Source of the DNA: an uncultured Porphyromonadaceae bacterium
Lineage (GTDB): Bacteria > Bacteroidota > Bacteroidia > Bacteroidales > Muribaculaceae
Length of the DNA: 64,000 bases
Assembly: GCA_946187345.1 (NCBI GenBank)
Contig: CAMHQD010000001.1
Coordinates: 54,405-118,404, forward strand
Direction of reading: 5' to 3'
Positions 32,878-41,879 of this stretch are shown piece by piece. The first letter of the stretch is position 1, and every line of letters begins with the position of its first letter. The position numbers and the translations under genes are program-made. The notes beneath the pieces were generated by a model. That model was not told where the DNA came from. It saw only the letters and a list, made by a program, of their open reading frames with translations, and searched no databases.

Positions 32878-35682
32878 ATGACAACCAAGCAGTCATTTTG
32901 GAGAACATTGGTCGCCGTGGCGGCGATGCTCCTCACCGTGCCCGCTACACTGTGGGCCCAAAGTACTTTCGGTGGCGGTAGCGGCACCGACATTGACCCA
33001 TACCGGATTTACAATCCCGCTCACTTCGTCCAGTTGGCCGATGAGGTGAACGCCGGCAACACCTTTGAGGGCGTATATTTCAAACTCACCAATTCTGTCG
33101 ACTTTCAGTTATATGGTCAGATACCGCCCATTGGCGGGCGTTACTTCACCGAGGACGGGGCAACGGGCATTCGGCGCTTTTGCGGCAAGTTCATGGGCAA
33201 CAACTGCACTCTTTACAATCTCACCATCACCGAGAACCCCGACGAATGCGGACTCTTTGGCTGCTTGGGCTATGGTGGCCTTGTGATGGATCTCACCATT
33301 GACGGCAATTCAACGATTACCGGAATAGGCAACGCCGGCGCTATTGTCGGCTCGGCCGAGAAAAACACGGATATCCTTAACTGCACTGTAGGTGAGAATG
33401 TTGTGGTGAAAGTTCACCCCGATGCGACCGGCTTTAATTTCTTTCCGGTCAACTTCGGTGGCATTGTGGGCAGCACAAGCGGCAGAATACGGAATTGCGT
33501 CAGCAAAGCCACTATCAGCAACTCAGGCATCAACAAGACCACGCAATTGGGCGGCATTGCCGGTGTCGTGGGCAGCGAGGGAAATGTCTCTTATTGCTTT
33601 TTTCTGGGAACAGTAGATGGCACAAACAGCGTTGGCGATATTGCCGGAACTAACTATGGCACCATTAGCCAATGCTATTATCACACCGACAATCGTCACG
33701 GCGCCATCAACGGTGCCGACACTGACGACGCAATGTGGATGGGCACGGTAACGATGGCATCCGGCGTGAGTGGCGTGCTTCCCCAGGCTACTTATACCAA
33801 CAGCAATACACTATATTTCGCCGCGGGCAAATTTATGCTCTTGACGCTCAACTACTCCGCCCCCGACGGGTATATCCATCAGGATAACCAAGTTTCCTAC
33901 ATGGCAAATGACATCGCCATCGGTGAGACCGAGCGAGACGGACAGCATTATTATCAGTTCACCATGCCCGCCGAGGATGTCACTATCAGCGCCGTCGTCG
34001 ACCTCAAGCGCGACATCGCCTACTCCCCGTGGGTACAAATCTATATCCCGTCGCTCTCCTATACCGGCGAGCCACTGTCGCCCACGGCGCAAGTAATTGA
34101 CATCAAGGACGGCGCGCAGCAAACGCTCACCGAGGGCGAGCACTTCACCGTCACCTGGCCCGATGAGATTATCGACGCGGGCGAGTACACCGCCACCATC
34201 AACGGTATTGGCGACTACGCCGGTTCCATCACCGCGACGTTCCGCGTTGAGGCCGGCGGCTCGGTGGCGCGCATCGTCACGCATCCCACAGCCATCGAGG
34301 GTCTCACCTATAACGGCCATGCCCAAGTGCTCATCAACGCCGGCGAGGTCGAAGGCGGCGTGATGCTCTATCGCCTTGAGAACGGGGAATATAGCGCCGA
34401 GTTGCCCACCGCGATTTCTGTCGGTTCCTACACCGTCTATTATAAGGCGCATAGCGACGACAACCACCTCGACACGAGCGAATTGTCGCTCGTGGCACAG
34501 ATATCCCAAACCACCGGCACATGGGAAGGTGATGGCACAGCCGAGGCCCCATATCTGGTCAAGAGCGTGACGGATATGAACCTCATCGCGCTCAAAATGG
34601 AAGAAATGGGGGACTATACCGGAGTGTACTTCAGCCTCGAGAATGACCTCGATTACACCAATGCCGAGCAGATGCCAATCGGCACTCTGCAGCAACGCTT
34701 CAACGGCACCTTTAACGGCAACGGCCACACATTCACCAACATGGTTATCAACCGTCCCGACGACACCAATGTGGCGATATTTGCTGTTGTGGGCAACAAC
34801 GGTGTCATCAGCGACCTGCACTTGGGTGAGGGCTGCGCCATTACTGGAGGAACTTGTGTTGGCAGTTTCGCGGGACTATTCTCCGGCACGATCAGCGACT
34901 GTACGACAGCCCCGGGTGTTACTGTGAATGCCTCATATCAGGAGGCGGGCGGCATCGTCGGCAGTTGCGTCGGCACAATTGAACGCTGCGTCAATCAGGC
35001 GTCCGTATCTGCCAATAATCGCCAAGCCGGTGGTATTGCCGGAAGTGTCTATGGTTCGAGTTCTGCATCACCAATACGCATTACCGACAACCTCAACCTG
35101 GGTAGTGTAACGACTAACACGTTTGTCGGTGGCGTCATTGGTTACTACTTTGGAGTCATTTTTTCCACACAGTCCGCACAGTCACCATTCACCAACAACT
35201 ATTACGTCGGTAACAGCAACACCGGCGCTATCAACGGCAGTGACTACGACAACATGGCTCAATGTGGTTACACGGTCACCGGCGGTGACAACGTTGTCGT
35301 TGAACCGGTCGACGGTGCCACCGTGGGGCTTACTTTCAATAATGTGCTCTATGCCGGTGCCGGACAGCAAGTGACTGTCATTCTTAGTGAGAAAACCAAC
35401 GGCTCACAGGCAGCGCCGGCTCAACGAGGACCGGAGTATATCACTGATTTCCAAGCCAGCAACGGCAACCTTGTGAATAACGGCGATGGCACTTGGACTC
35501 TCACTATGCCCGACACGGGTGAGGACATCATCATCTCCACCGTTCAAATTCCCACCGCCATCAGCGACCTGAGCGCTGACGCTTCCGACACCGGACTGCG
35601 CTACAACCTGATGGGACAACCCGTTGGGCCCGACTACCGCGGCATCGTTATCGTTGACGGCAAGAAAATCCTTGTCAGATAA
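32878..35682 (+). CDS. Large secreted surface protein with GLUG repeats
   Basis: A 934-residue exported protein. MTTKQSFWRTLVAVAAMLLTVPATLWAQ is a signal peptide. Two blocks (about residues 30-300 and 560-800) contain GLUG-type repeats found in Bacteroidales surface proteins and adhesins, such as GVYFKLTNSVDF, FCGKFMGNNCTLYNLTI, GGIVGSTSGRIRNCV and FNGTFNGNGHTF. Between them are Ig-like/MBG-like strands (YTGEPLSPTAQVIDI, YTATINGIGDYAGSI). The C-terminus YNLMGQPVGPDYRGIVIVDG resembles a common Prevotella/Muribaculaceae tail motif. I start at 32878, as the upstream ATG at 32863 overlaps the XRE stop and precedes a poorer signal. Confidence 0.9.
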   Translation: MTTKQSFWRTLVAVAAMLLTVPATLWAQSTFGGGSGTDIDPYRIYNPAHFVQLADEVNAGNTFEGVYFKLTNSVDFQLYGQIPPIGGRYFTEDGATGIRRFCGKFMGNNCTLYNLTITENPDECGLFGCLGYGGLVMDLTIDGNSTITGIGNAGAIVGSAEKNTDILNCTVGENVVVKVHPDATGFNFFPVNFGGIVGSTSGRIRNCVSKATISNSGINKTTQLGGIAGVVGSEGNVSYCFFLGTVDGTNSVGDIAGTNYGTISQCYYHTDNRHGAINGADTDDAMWMGTVTMASGVSGVLPQATYTNSNTLYFAAGKFMLLTLNYSAPDGYIHQDNQVSYMANDIAIGETERDGQHYYQFTMPAEDVTISAVVDLKRDIAYSPWVQIYIPSLSYTGEPLSPTAQVIDIKDGAQQTLTEGEHFTVTWPDEIIDAGEYTATINGIGDYAGSITATFRVEAGGSVARIVTHPTAIEGLTYNGHAQVLINAGEVEGGVMLYRLENGEYSAELPTAISVGSYTVYYKAHSDDNHLDTSELSLVAQISQTTGTWEGDGTAEAPYLVKSVTDMNLIALKMEEMGDYTGVYFSLENDLDYTNAEQMPIGTLQQRFNGTFNGNGHTFTNMVINRPDDTNVAIFAVVGNNGVISDLHLGEGCAITGGTCVGSFAGLFSGTISDCTTAPGVTVNASYQEAGGIVGSCVGTIERCVNQASVSANNRQAGGIAGSVYGSSSASPIRITDNLNLGSVTTNTFVGGVIGYYFGVIFSTQSAQSPFTNNYYVGNSNTGAINGSDYDNMAQCGYTVTGGDNVVVEPVDGATVGLTFNNVLYAGAGQQVTVILSEKTNGSQAAPAQRGPEYITDFQASNGNLVNNGDGTWTLTMPDTGEDIIISTVQIPTAISDLSADASDTGLRYNLMGQPVGPDYRGIVIVDGKKILVR

Positions 35683-36039
35683 TGCCCGATTGCCGACGGA
35701 CGGGCAGAATAAATTCTGCCCCTACACCTAAAACGCTATACTCAATTTATATTCAATTGTTTATACATTAGAAACTTGAGTTGTCGAAAAATTTTCTCAT
35801 AAATTTTCGTAAATCCACGTAAATTTAAATTGACGATAAAACACATAAAATAAAGTATTTACGAAAATTTACGAGAGATTAATTTTCGGCGATTTTCGTG
35901 AGGATATTCAAGGTTGCGGATTTTAGGTAGACATAAGGACATAAGAAACATAAAAATTATTATTATGTAAAATATTTTGTTCTTTTGTTTAAATCTTTTT
36001 ATGGAAATTCACGAAATTTCACGGGAGATTATTTTAGAT
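35683..36039. other. AT-rich gene-free stretch with repeats
   Basis: 357 bases. It begins with the family D palindrome (35701-35726) and continues with many short CGTAAATTTACG / TTTTCGTGA-type units (35790-36030). These recur at 46478-46705 and near 36760. No gene is seen. Confidence 0.75.
35701..35726. repeat. GGGCAGAATAAATTCTGCCC palindrome (family D)
   Basis: A perfect 10-bp palindrome followed by CTACA, so that the minus strand begins TGTAGGG. A half copy is at 16260. Confidence 0.8.
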
Positions 36040-36750
36040 ATGGGAATGTTTGACGAATATGCCGAGGGTCACCTCTCGGGCCTCGGGGTGACGGAGATTC
36101 ACAGTTGTCCGGAGTTGATGGAGTTGGTGCAGCGGGTTGGCTTTCTGCCGCTGCTTGATAGCGGAGTGCGCGGCTACAGTGCCGAGGCGCTTATGGCCGA
36201 GGAGTGCCGCTACACGGTGTTTGACGACGGCTCGTGGGAGTGGCCGCTGTGGCAGTGGAAAGGCCCGGTGGTCACCGAGAGCCCGTGTGTATATGGCCGC
36301 TTCTTTGCCGGCAAGGCCGGTTTTATCAGTATGGAGTGGTGGCCCGACTTCTGCAACTGGCGCCGCAGCAGCCATCCGCGCCCCGTGGACGGCAGCATCG
36401 AGGCGGCAATTCTCGACACACTGATGGAGCGTGGCAGTATGATTAATCGCGAGTTGCGCGCCGCCTGCGGTTTCACCGGCTCGAAGATGCGTTCGCGCTT
36501 CGACGGCTACGTCAACCGTCTGCAGATGGCTTGCCTCGTCGTCACCGAGAATTTCGTTTATCCGCGCGACAAGCACGGACGTGAGTACGGCTTTGGCTGG
36601 TCGCTGCTCACCACTCCCGAGCGGCTGCTCGGTCACGAGGCTTGCCACATTGACCGTGACCCGCAAGAGTCCTACCGACGCATGAGCGACCACCTCTCCA
36701 AACTATTGCCCCAAGCCACTGAGCGACAAATCGCCGCCCTGCTGCGTTGA
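36040..36750 (+). CDS. AlkZ/YcaQ-related winged-helix-like protein, function unknown
   Basis: A protein of about 236 residues. It resembles Bacteroidota proteins sometimes annotated as AlkZ-related: ELMELVQRVGFLPLLDSGVRGYS, WEWPLWQWKGPVV...CVYGRFFAGKAGFIS, then MERGSMINRELRAACGF and a C-terminal EYGFGWSLLTTPE. The aligned parts suggest DNA-related winged helices, but I see no catalytic motif. The frame is open to 35977 with ATGs at 35977 and 36001, but the text around 36001 (ATTCACGAAATTTCACGGGAG) is the intergenic repeat, so I prefer 36040. Confidence 0.78.
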   Translation: MGMFDEYAEGHLSGLGVTEIHSCPELMELVQRVGFLPLLDSGVRGYSAEALMAEECRYTVFDDGSWEWPLWQWKGPVVTESPCVYGRFFAGKAGFISMEWWPDFCNWRRSSHPRPVDGSIEAAILDTLMERGSMINRELRAACGFTGSKMRSRFDGYVNRLQMACLVVTENFVYPRDKHGREYGFGWSLLTTPERLLGHEACHIDRDPQESYRRMSDHLSKLLPQATERQIAALLR

Positions 36751-36842
36751 CTCCCCGTAAATTCACGTAAAAATCCGTTTAGGGTGGGCGGGCACCGCCC
36801 CGCCCACACCCATTTACATAAAACCCGCAAAATAAGGATCTT

Positions 36843-37544
36843 ATGAAGATGTTTCAATTTTATATCTTGATGATATTGGCCACGGGATTGCTCGGCTGCT
36901 CGAGTTACCGTATGGCGCCATGGGCAACCGGCTCGAGGTGGACGCTTGACGGCAACACTGTCGCCGGAGGGCAGGCAGCAGTGAGCATCGATTTCGGAGC
37001 CGGCGATATGATGCCGATTTCAAATGCGAGTACCGGCGACTGGGATCTGCATTTTATCACGGATAGTGCCGGCTGGGCCGCCACTGACGCCAATTGCCGA
37101 GAGTATATCACGTCGGCCATGAGTCACATTCCGCTTGCCGTCGACTCGATGGAGTTCGCTCTGGCCGAGCGGTATATCGTCTTCACGCCGTCTGTGGTCA
37201 ACCGCTGGCTGCCCGACATCGTGCGGCGTGCCGACGGTGCCGAGGTTGTGGTGGAAGCCAATCCGCTCGAGAGTGCTATGCAACCTCATGACCAAATCTG
37301 GCGCAACGTAATCTTTGACGACAAACTCAAGCGCGTGCTTGTCGTAGACCGCTTTGTCAAAAATGGCCGCCACCTTGCCGTGGTCTACATCTTGCAGAGC
37401 GAGACGCCGCGTGTGCCATTCGCCTCGACGTTCCACTACGACGTCACCGCGCGCCGCAACACCCAACCCGTGGGCGAGCACCTGCGCTACTTGCTCGACA
37501 TCACCATCGATGCCGCGCGGCCAGGCCAAGGCCACTCCCTGTAA
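36843..37544 (+). CDS. Putative lipoprotein with a repeat-encoded C-terminal tail
   Basis: A 233-residue lipoprotein: MKMFQFYILMILATGLLGCSS has a lipobox LLGC. The mature part is unrecognised and beta-rich. Its last ten residues (ARPGQGHSL and the preceding Ala) are encoded by a GGCCAGGCCAAGGCC repeat at 37518-37545, so the original stop was probably upstream or has been replaced. A strong terminator follows at 37650-37703. Function unknown. Confidence 0.85.
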   Translation: MKMFQFYILMILATGLLGCSSYRMAPWATGSRWTLDGNTVAGGQAAVSIDFGAGDMMPISNASTGDWDLHFITDSAGWAATDANCREYITSAMSHIPLAVDSMEFALAERYIVFTPSVVNRWLPDIVRRADGAEVVVEANPLESAMQPHDQIWRNVIFDDKLKRVLVVDRFVKNGRHLAVVYILQSETPRVPFASTFHYDVTARRNTQPVGEHLRYLLDITIDAARPGQGHSL

Positions 37545-37545
37545 G
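37518..37545 (+). repeat. GGCCAGGCCAAGGCC repeat at the lipoprotein gene end
   Basis: CGGCCAGGCCAAGGCCA followed by CTCCCTGTAAG, a diverged member of the family at 17494 and 50170. It contains the TAA stop. Confidence 0.75.
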
Positions 37546-37561
37546 AGGTGAGAAACTGGGA

Positions 37562-37703
37562 CGGGAACCCACGGAGTGGGTGACAAGCGCATAGGCGGGG
37601 GTGAAGCGCAGCGGAACCCCCGTGTTCGACAATCCCAACCACAACGATTAGCCCCGTCGGGGCGACAGAAACGGCGAACTCTGTCGCCCCGACGGGGCTT
37701 TTT
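37562..37703. repeat. Composite GC-rich element, copy 1, with terminator hairpin
   Basis: In order: GGAACCCACGGAGTGGGT, a GGCGGGGG...CCCCCGTG hairpin, then AGCCCCGTCGGGGCGACAGA (37650-37669) paired perfectly with 37680-37699 and followed by TTTTT. The same order is found at 49978-50105, and both copies adjoin a GGCC repeat. The last hairpin is a good rho-independent terminator for the plus strand. Confidence 0.75.
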
Positions 37704-37745
37704 GAGGGATGGGAATCGCTTTGTCACGGGGGCTGGCGCACCTGC

Positions 37746-38102
37746 CTATGACCTACCGCCCCTGACGGGGCTATTCGTCAACAGGTCGTGAGCCTCACGC
37801 ACAAGGTCGAGCACAACGGCATCGGGCACATCGCCACCGAGGCGGACGCCAATCCAGTGGCGGCGGTTGCCGTTGTAAGGGTCGCCGATGTCGGCATAGC
37901 GTTCACGCAGTTCGACCGCTTTGTCGGGGTCACACTTGATGGTGAGCAGCGAGAAATCGTCAATATTGAAGTAGCAGAACATATGGCCGGCCACATAAAA
38001 AACCAATATCGGCAGCCGTCCGCGCGCGAATTTCTCAAAGGGCATCTTCTCCGTCACGCCCGGCAGGCCCAAGCAGAAATCTCTAAACTCTTCAATATTC
38101 AT
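37746..38102 (-). CDS. MmcQ/YjbR-family DNA-binding protein
   Basis: A 118-residue protein of the MmcQ/YjbR family (CyaY-like fold): NIEEFRDFCLGLPGVTEKMPF at the start, FKF-like VFYVAGHMFCYFNID, LTIKCDPDKAVELRE, and HWIGVRL. Members are thought to bind DNA, with role uncertain. The final residues (NSPVRGGRS) are encoded by a CCGCCCCTGACGGGGC repeat, so the tail is probably not ancestral. The ATG at 38102 shares one base with the stop of the preceding gene (TGATG), indicating coupling. Confidence 0.92.
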   Translation of the reverse strand: MNIEEFRDFCLGLPGVTEKMPFEKFARGRLPILVFYVAGHMFCYFNIDDFSLLTIKCDPDKAVELRERYADIGDPYNGNRRHWIGVRLGGDVPDAVVLDLVREAHDLLTNSPVRGGRS

Positions 38103-38911
38103 CACGATCTTTTATTAATCTCGCGAGCCAAAGCATCCACTTCCTCCTTTGTCAACTTGCGCTCCTCAAGACCGGCACCTGCACGGCACCCTTGAAGAAA
38201 ATCATCGGTTTTCAAAGTAAAATGCAAGTCTTGCATTAACAGTGAGAAGGCTATAGACTTTCCCAAACAAGTGGGACTATTTGACTCATTGCCATTCATC
38301 ATCTCCAACATTAACATAAAACCGGCGGCATACGCGCGACTATCGGCAGGGCATTGTTCGGCACTTTTACCGGTATTCTCCTTAATGAGTTGCTCCAATA
38401 AGTGAATGGGAGGTAATCCTTTCATCATTCCATAGTATGTGTAAAATTGACACCGCTCCTCGGCGGGCAGATTCGGTGGCATGACTCCTGATGGGAATCT
38501 GTGGAAGTATTCTCGAATCCCAATCGTGTCAACGGGCAATTGCAACTCATTATTTACAACTGATCTCAATCCCGCAACGACACAATCGAGAATTATCCCA
38601 TCTTTATCCTTGTTTGAGATGAGCAAATCATTCAATGGAACCGCCTGAAGACAACCCATATTAAAGGAAACGACCGACACAGAATCTTCTATTATCATTC
38701 TGAATGAAAAAACATATTCCATTGCGGCGATAAAATCCGCTTTATCCGAATCGCTGCACTCTCCGAGCGAGTCGGTGAGTTCGGTCGCGATTACCGAGTT
38801 GGCAATCATGTCTCCTAAAGCATAACTGAGAGAGTCCATCTGCTCCGACGCGCCAACGGACAACGGGGCAATAACTGAAATAATGGCGGCTAATATAAGT
38901 TTTTTTATCAT
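38102..38911 (-). CDS. Exported protein with FKBP_N-like helical repeats, no PPIase domain
   Basis: A 269-residue exported protein; MIKKLILAAIISVIAPLSVGAS is the signal peptide. Two segments (DSLSYALGDMIANSVI and TDDFLQGCRAGAGLEERKLTKEE) resemble the dimerising N-terminal domain of Mip-type FKBP isomerases, but no FKBP catalytic domain follows. It is coupled to MmcQ by a one-base overlap. The frame upstream to 38968 is ignored because the signal peptide begins at 38911. Function unknown; a scaffold or chaperone-like role is a guess. Confidence 0.8.
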   Translation of the reverse strand: MIKKLILAAIISVIAPLSVGASEQMDSLSYALGDMIANSVIATELTDSLGECSDSDKADFIAAMEYVFSFRMIIEDSVSVVSFNMGCLQAVPLNDLLISNKDKDGIILDCVVAGLRSVVNNELQLPVDTIGIREYFHRFPSGVMPPNLPAEERCQFYTYYGMMKGLPPIHLLEQLIKENTGKSAEQCPADSRAYAAGFMLMLEMMNGNESNSPTCLGKSIAFSLLMQDLHFTLKTDDFLQGCRAGAGLEERKLTKEEVDALAREINKRS

Positions 38912-39068
38912 TTTTACTTTTAACAATAATATATATGACATTTTGAACACTATTGCATCGAATCCCACTACAATAGTCTTATTCTTGAATGAGATTATCT
39001 GAGCCCATTATAGAAAGTGAAATACTCGGCATACAATTAAAACGACCTACGAGATAAGAGAGGCTTCA

Positions 39069-41129
39069 TCAGAAGTTGTAGCCCAAGCAGAGGAATACAT
39101 CGACGCGATGGCTGCGGCTGTTCCAGCCGATGGAGAGGCCGAGCGGACCGACGAAGGCGTTGTCGTAGAAGTATGACGCGGCGACGCCCCACATCGGTTT
39201 GTCGTCAAAGAGTCCCTTCACACGGTCGCTCTGCTCGGCCACGCCACCGTCGAGCAGCAGCAGGTGGCGACCGGTGATGCGTTGCTGCAGGCGTAGCGAC
39301 GCGCCCACGAGTTTGCTCTCCATCAACTCCACATGGCCCAGCCCCGGCAGCGGCAACTGTTGCGGAAAGAAGCGGCCGAACGGCGTGCCGCCGGCCATGT
39401 TGGCCATCAAAGCCGGCAGGTCGTCGCCAAAGAGGAAACGGCCGTAGAGCGACGGCCGCAGGTGGGTTGACCGTGACAGCGGCACGGTGACACGCAGCAG
39501 TGCCTGCACCGCGCTGAAACCGCTATGGCCTTTCCAACGCGCGAAGTTATCGGTATAATAGCCGTAGGAGGCCTGCGCGCACACGCCGCGTGTGGCGAAG
39601 TAGCCGTCGTTCTCGCTGTTGTAGCGCAGCCGGGCGTGGTAGTTGAAGTAGTGCTCGTTGCGGTTAAAACGCATGTCGCTCTTGTCGTTCCACAACTCAC
39701 TGAAGATGTGGTAATGCTCCCAACCGAGCCCCACCTCACAGTCGAAGTTCATCGCCTCTAACGAGAAAAGTTTGAGGTTGGCCTTCTGGTACATGTGCGA
39801 CAGGTTGTTTGTGCGGTGACCGTTGGTGTAGATGTTGGTGTATTTATACCAGATTTCGTAGCCAAGGCCCATACGCCGGTGCTGCCGCGGCTCGATGTCA
39901 AAGCCAAGGCGCAGCATTGACCGCATACCCAAGCGCACAGTCAAGTCCAGTTGGCGCCCCACGCTGCCGGCGCGGTAATAACGGGCGCCCAACTGTACGG
40001 CCGCCAAGTCCTCGCTGTCAAACCGCAGTCCGAGTGCCGCCTGCAGGGTTTTGTCGGCCCGCGTGTCGATGAGGCCGCGGTCGGCCTCCACGCTTTGCGG
40101 CGCGCTGGCCACATCGCGCAAGTGCAGCGAGTAGTCGTGAGATGGCGCGGCGCCCGACAGTCGCTTGAGAATCATCACGCTGTCCATTTTGGCGCGCATC
40201 GCCGCCTCGCCCTTGGCCATGAGAGAGTCGATGGCATTGCGGGTGAAACTGCCGCTGGTGTAGCCTCGCACGGGCACCTTCACCACCAGGTCGCAGAATT
40301 TCTCGTTGGCGCGCGCGCGGCGGCTCACGTCGCTGCCGGCCGACCGCTCCATCACGTCCATCAGTTTGCGGTACTCCTTGTCGGAGCCAAGGCCCAAGTC
40401 AAACTTCACGCCGATGACGATGTCGGCACCCAGGGCGCGTGCCACATCGGCGGCGAAGTTGTTTTTCGCGCCGCCGTCCACAAGCACCATATCGTCCATG
40501 TGGACGGGTGTGAACACGCCGGGGATTGACATGCTCGAACGGATGCTCTTTACCAGCGAGCCATGCGTGAGCGTCACGGCACTATCGGTGACGAGGTTGG
40601 TGGCAACGCAGGCAAACTGCCGCGGCAGGTCGCGCAGGAAGTTGAGGCTATCGGTGTAGCCGTGCAGGTAGCGTGTGAAAGCGCGCTCGACGCTCGTGCC
40701 GCGAATCAGGCCGCCCGGCTGCGGGTCTATGCCTCCACGCACGTAGAAGTCGCGCTCGTAGATGTAGGTGTCGCGCTCCTCGCGGTCGCTCAGCGTCAGC
40801 CGGTTGTAGTCCTCGTGGTCAAGAAACAACTCCGCCCAGTCCATCGTGCGGAGCATGGTGGCGATGTCATCGCTATTGTAGCCCACGCTGTAGAACGCGC
40901 CCACGATGCTGCCCATACTCGTGCCCACGACCATATCAACAGGCATACCGGCCTCCTCAAGCACCTTGAGGGCGCCCACGTGTATCGCGCCCAGAGCGCC
41001 GCCGCCGCTCAGCACAACAGCCACCTTCTTGCGGCCGGTCATCGCCACGCTGTCTTGAGCGACCTCGGCCGCTGGCAACGCCATGGCCACCATGACCGTC
41101 ATGACAAACAATAATAGCCTTCTATACAT
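39069..41129 (-). CDS. Patatin-like phospholipase with C-terminal outer-membrane barrel
   Basis: A 686-residue two-part protein. After a signal peptide (MYRRLLLFVMTVMVAMALPAAE) comes a patatin domain: the oxyanion loop SGGGALGAIHVGAL (residues 41-54), nucleophile Ser71 in GTSMG and catalytic Asp218 in DGGAKNN. From about residue 340 the text is beta-strand-rich (ALGLRFDSEDLAAVQLGARYYR to the C-terminal FLCLGYNF), typical of a BamA/TpsB-like barrel ending in Phe. Such RssA-BamA or PlpD-like fusions are lipases exported through or held at the outer membrane. Confidence 0.94.
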   Translation of the reverse strand: MYRRLLLFVMTVMVAMALPAAEVAQDSVAMTGRKKVAVVLSGGGALGAIHVGALKVLEEAGMPVDMVVGTSMGSIVGAFYSVGYNSDDIATMLRTMDWAELFLDHEDYNRLTLSDREERDTYIYERDFYVRGGIDPQPGGLIRGTSVERAFTRYLHGYTDSLNFLRDLPRQFACVATNLVTDSAVTLTHGSLVKSIRSSMSIPGVFTPVHMDDMVLVDGGAKNNFAADVARALGADIVIGVKFDLGLGSDKEYRKLMDVMERSAGSDVSRRARANEKFCDLVVKVPVRGYTSGSFTRNAIDSLMAKGEAAMRAKMDSVMILKRLSGAAPSHDYSLHLRDVASAPQSVEADRGLIDTRADKTLQAALGLRFDSEDLAAVQLGARYYRAGSVGRQLDLTVRLGMRSMLRLGFDIEPRQHRRMGLGYEIWYKYTNIYTNGHRTNNLSHMYQKANLKLFSLEAMNFDCEVGLGWEHYHIFSELWNDKSDMRFNRNEHYFNYHARLRYNSENDGYFATRGVCAQASYGYYTDNFARWKGHSGFSAVQALLRVTVPLSRSTHLRPSLYGRFLFGDDLPALMANMAGGTPFGRFFPQQLPLPGLGHVELMESKLVGASLRLQQRITGRHLLLLDGGVAEQSDRVKGLFDDKPMWGVAASYFYDNAFVGPLGLSIGWNSRSHRVDVFLCLGYNF

Positions 41130-41210
41130 TATCTCATTATTTATAATCGGAATTGTGACTGCAAATTTAATAATTTTTTTCGTCGCTCAGGCCCTGAACA
41201 ACTATCATTA

Positions 41211-41241
41211 TTGCCGATGTGCGAAAAAAAATGTAACTTTG
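41211..41241 (+). promoter_or_regulatory. Promoter of the 41264 gene
   Basis: TTG (41211-41213), 20 bases, TAACTTTG (41234-41241). It lies 22 bases before the start codon. Confidence 0.75.
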
Positions 41242-41263
41242 CACTGTCTATAACATCGCCGTC

Positions 41264-41863
41264 ATGAGACAGATTCTTTTCCACATATTGTTTTCCTTTT
41301 ACGTCATCAACATGATGGCGGGAAACCTGTCATGCCACCGCGACACGCTTCAAGGCACCCAAAGCGGCTGTGTCAGCATTGACTGGAGCAGCGTGCGCGA
41401 CGACACCTCACAACCTGTCTGTCACGGGGCCATCGAGAAGCGTCTCAACCTCGAGGAAGCAATCAGAATTCCGGCCACGGACAACGAGCGGCACAATCCC
41501 GACTCAACCTTTAATTTCAACAATCATGACGAATTCCTGTCAAAAGCCGTCCGGCGGATTAATTGCGGCAAACCGGTGCTTTATGAGTTGGGAGGAATAG
41601 TTCCGGTCTACGTCTCGGGCCAATATGGATTTGACGCGTTCCAAATCCGCTTCAATGTGTCAATAGAGATTGTCGGTTGCGAGTTCGAGACCGACGAGCA
41701 GACCTACCGTGACTGTAATTTCCTCGTTTTTGACTGGCTTGAAGACACTTACGGCAATGTCTGGAGGTCGGGCGACTGGAGAAATATGTTCGATTTCATT
41801 GAAGGTTTCGACATCTGGGAAAACAAACAAATATTGAGCCACATGACGCAATCTCAAAAATAA
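41264..41863 (+). CDS. Putative exported protein, unknown
   Basis: A 199-residue protein with a hydrophobic N-terminal segment (ILFHILFSFYVINMMAG) that probably acts as an export signal. The rest contains several Cys and aromatic residues (CHRDTLQG, GCEFETDEQTYRDCNFLVFDWLEDTYG) and no recognised motif. It has its own consensus promoter and ends 16 bases before the TPR gene, so the two may form an operon. Confidence 0.78.
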   Translation: MRQILFHILFSFYVINMMAGNLSCHRDTLQGTQSGCVSIDWSSVRDDTSQPVCHGAIEKRLNLEEAIRIPATDNERHNPDSTFNFNNHDEFLSKAVRRINCGKPVLYELGGIVPVYVSGQYGFDAFQIRFNVSIEIVGCEFETDEQTYRDCNFLVFDWLEDTYGNVWRSGDWRNMFDFIEGFDIWENKQILSHMTQSQK

Positions 41864-41879
41864 TCATTACTTTTGCCAC

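Noticed and set aside
41868..41875. A TACTTTTG box giving a leaderless transcript for the 41880 TPR gene
   Set aside because: There is no -33 element at the right distance, and the gene is 16 bp behind a gene with a good promoter.
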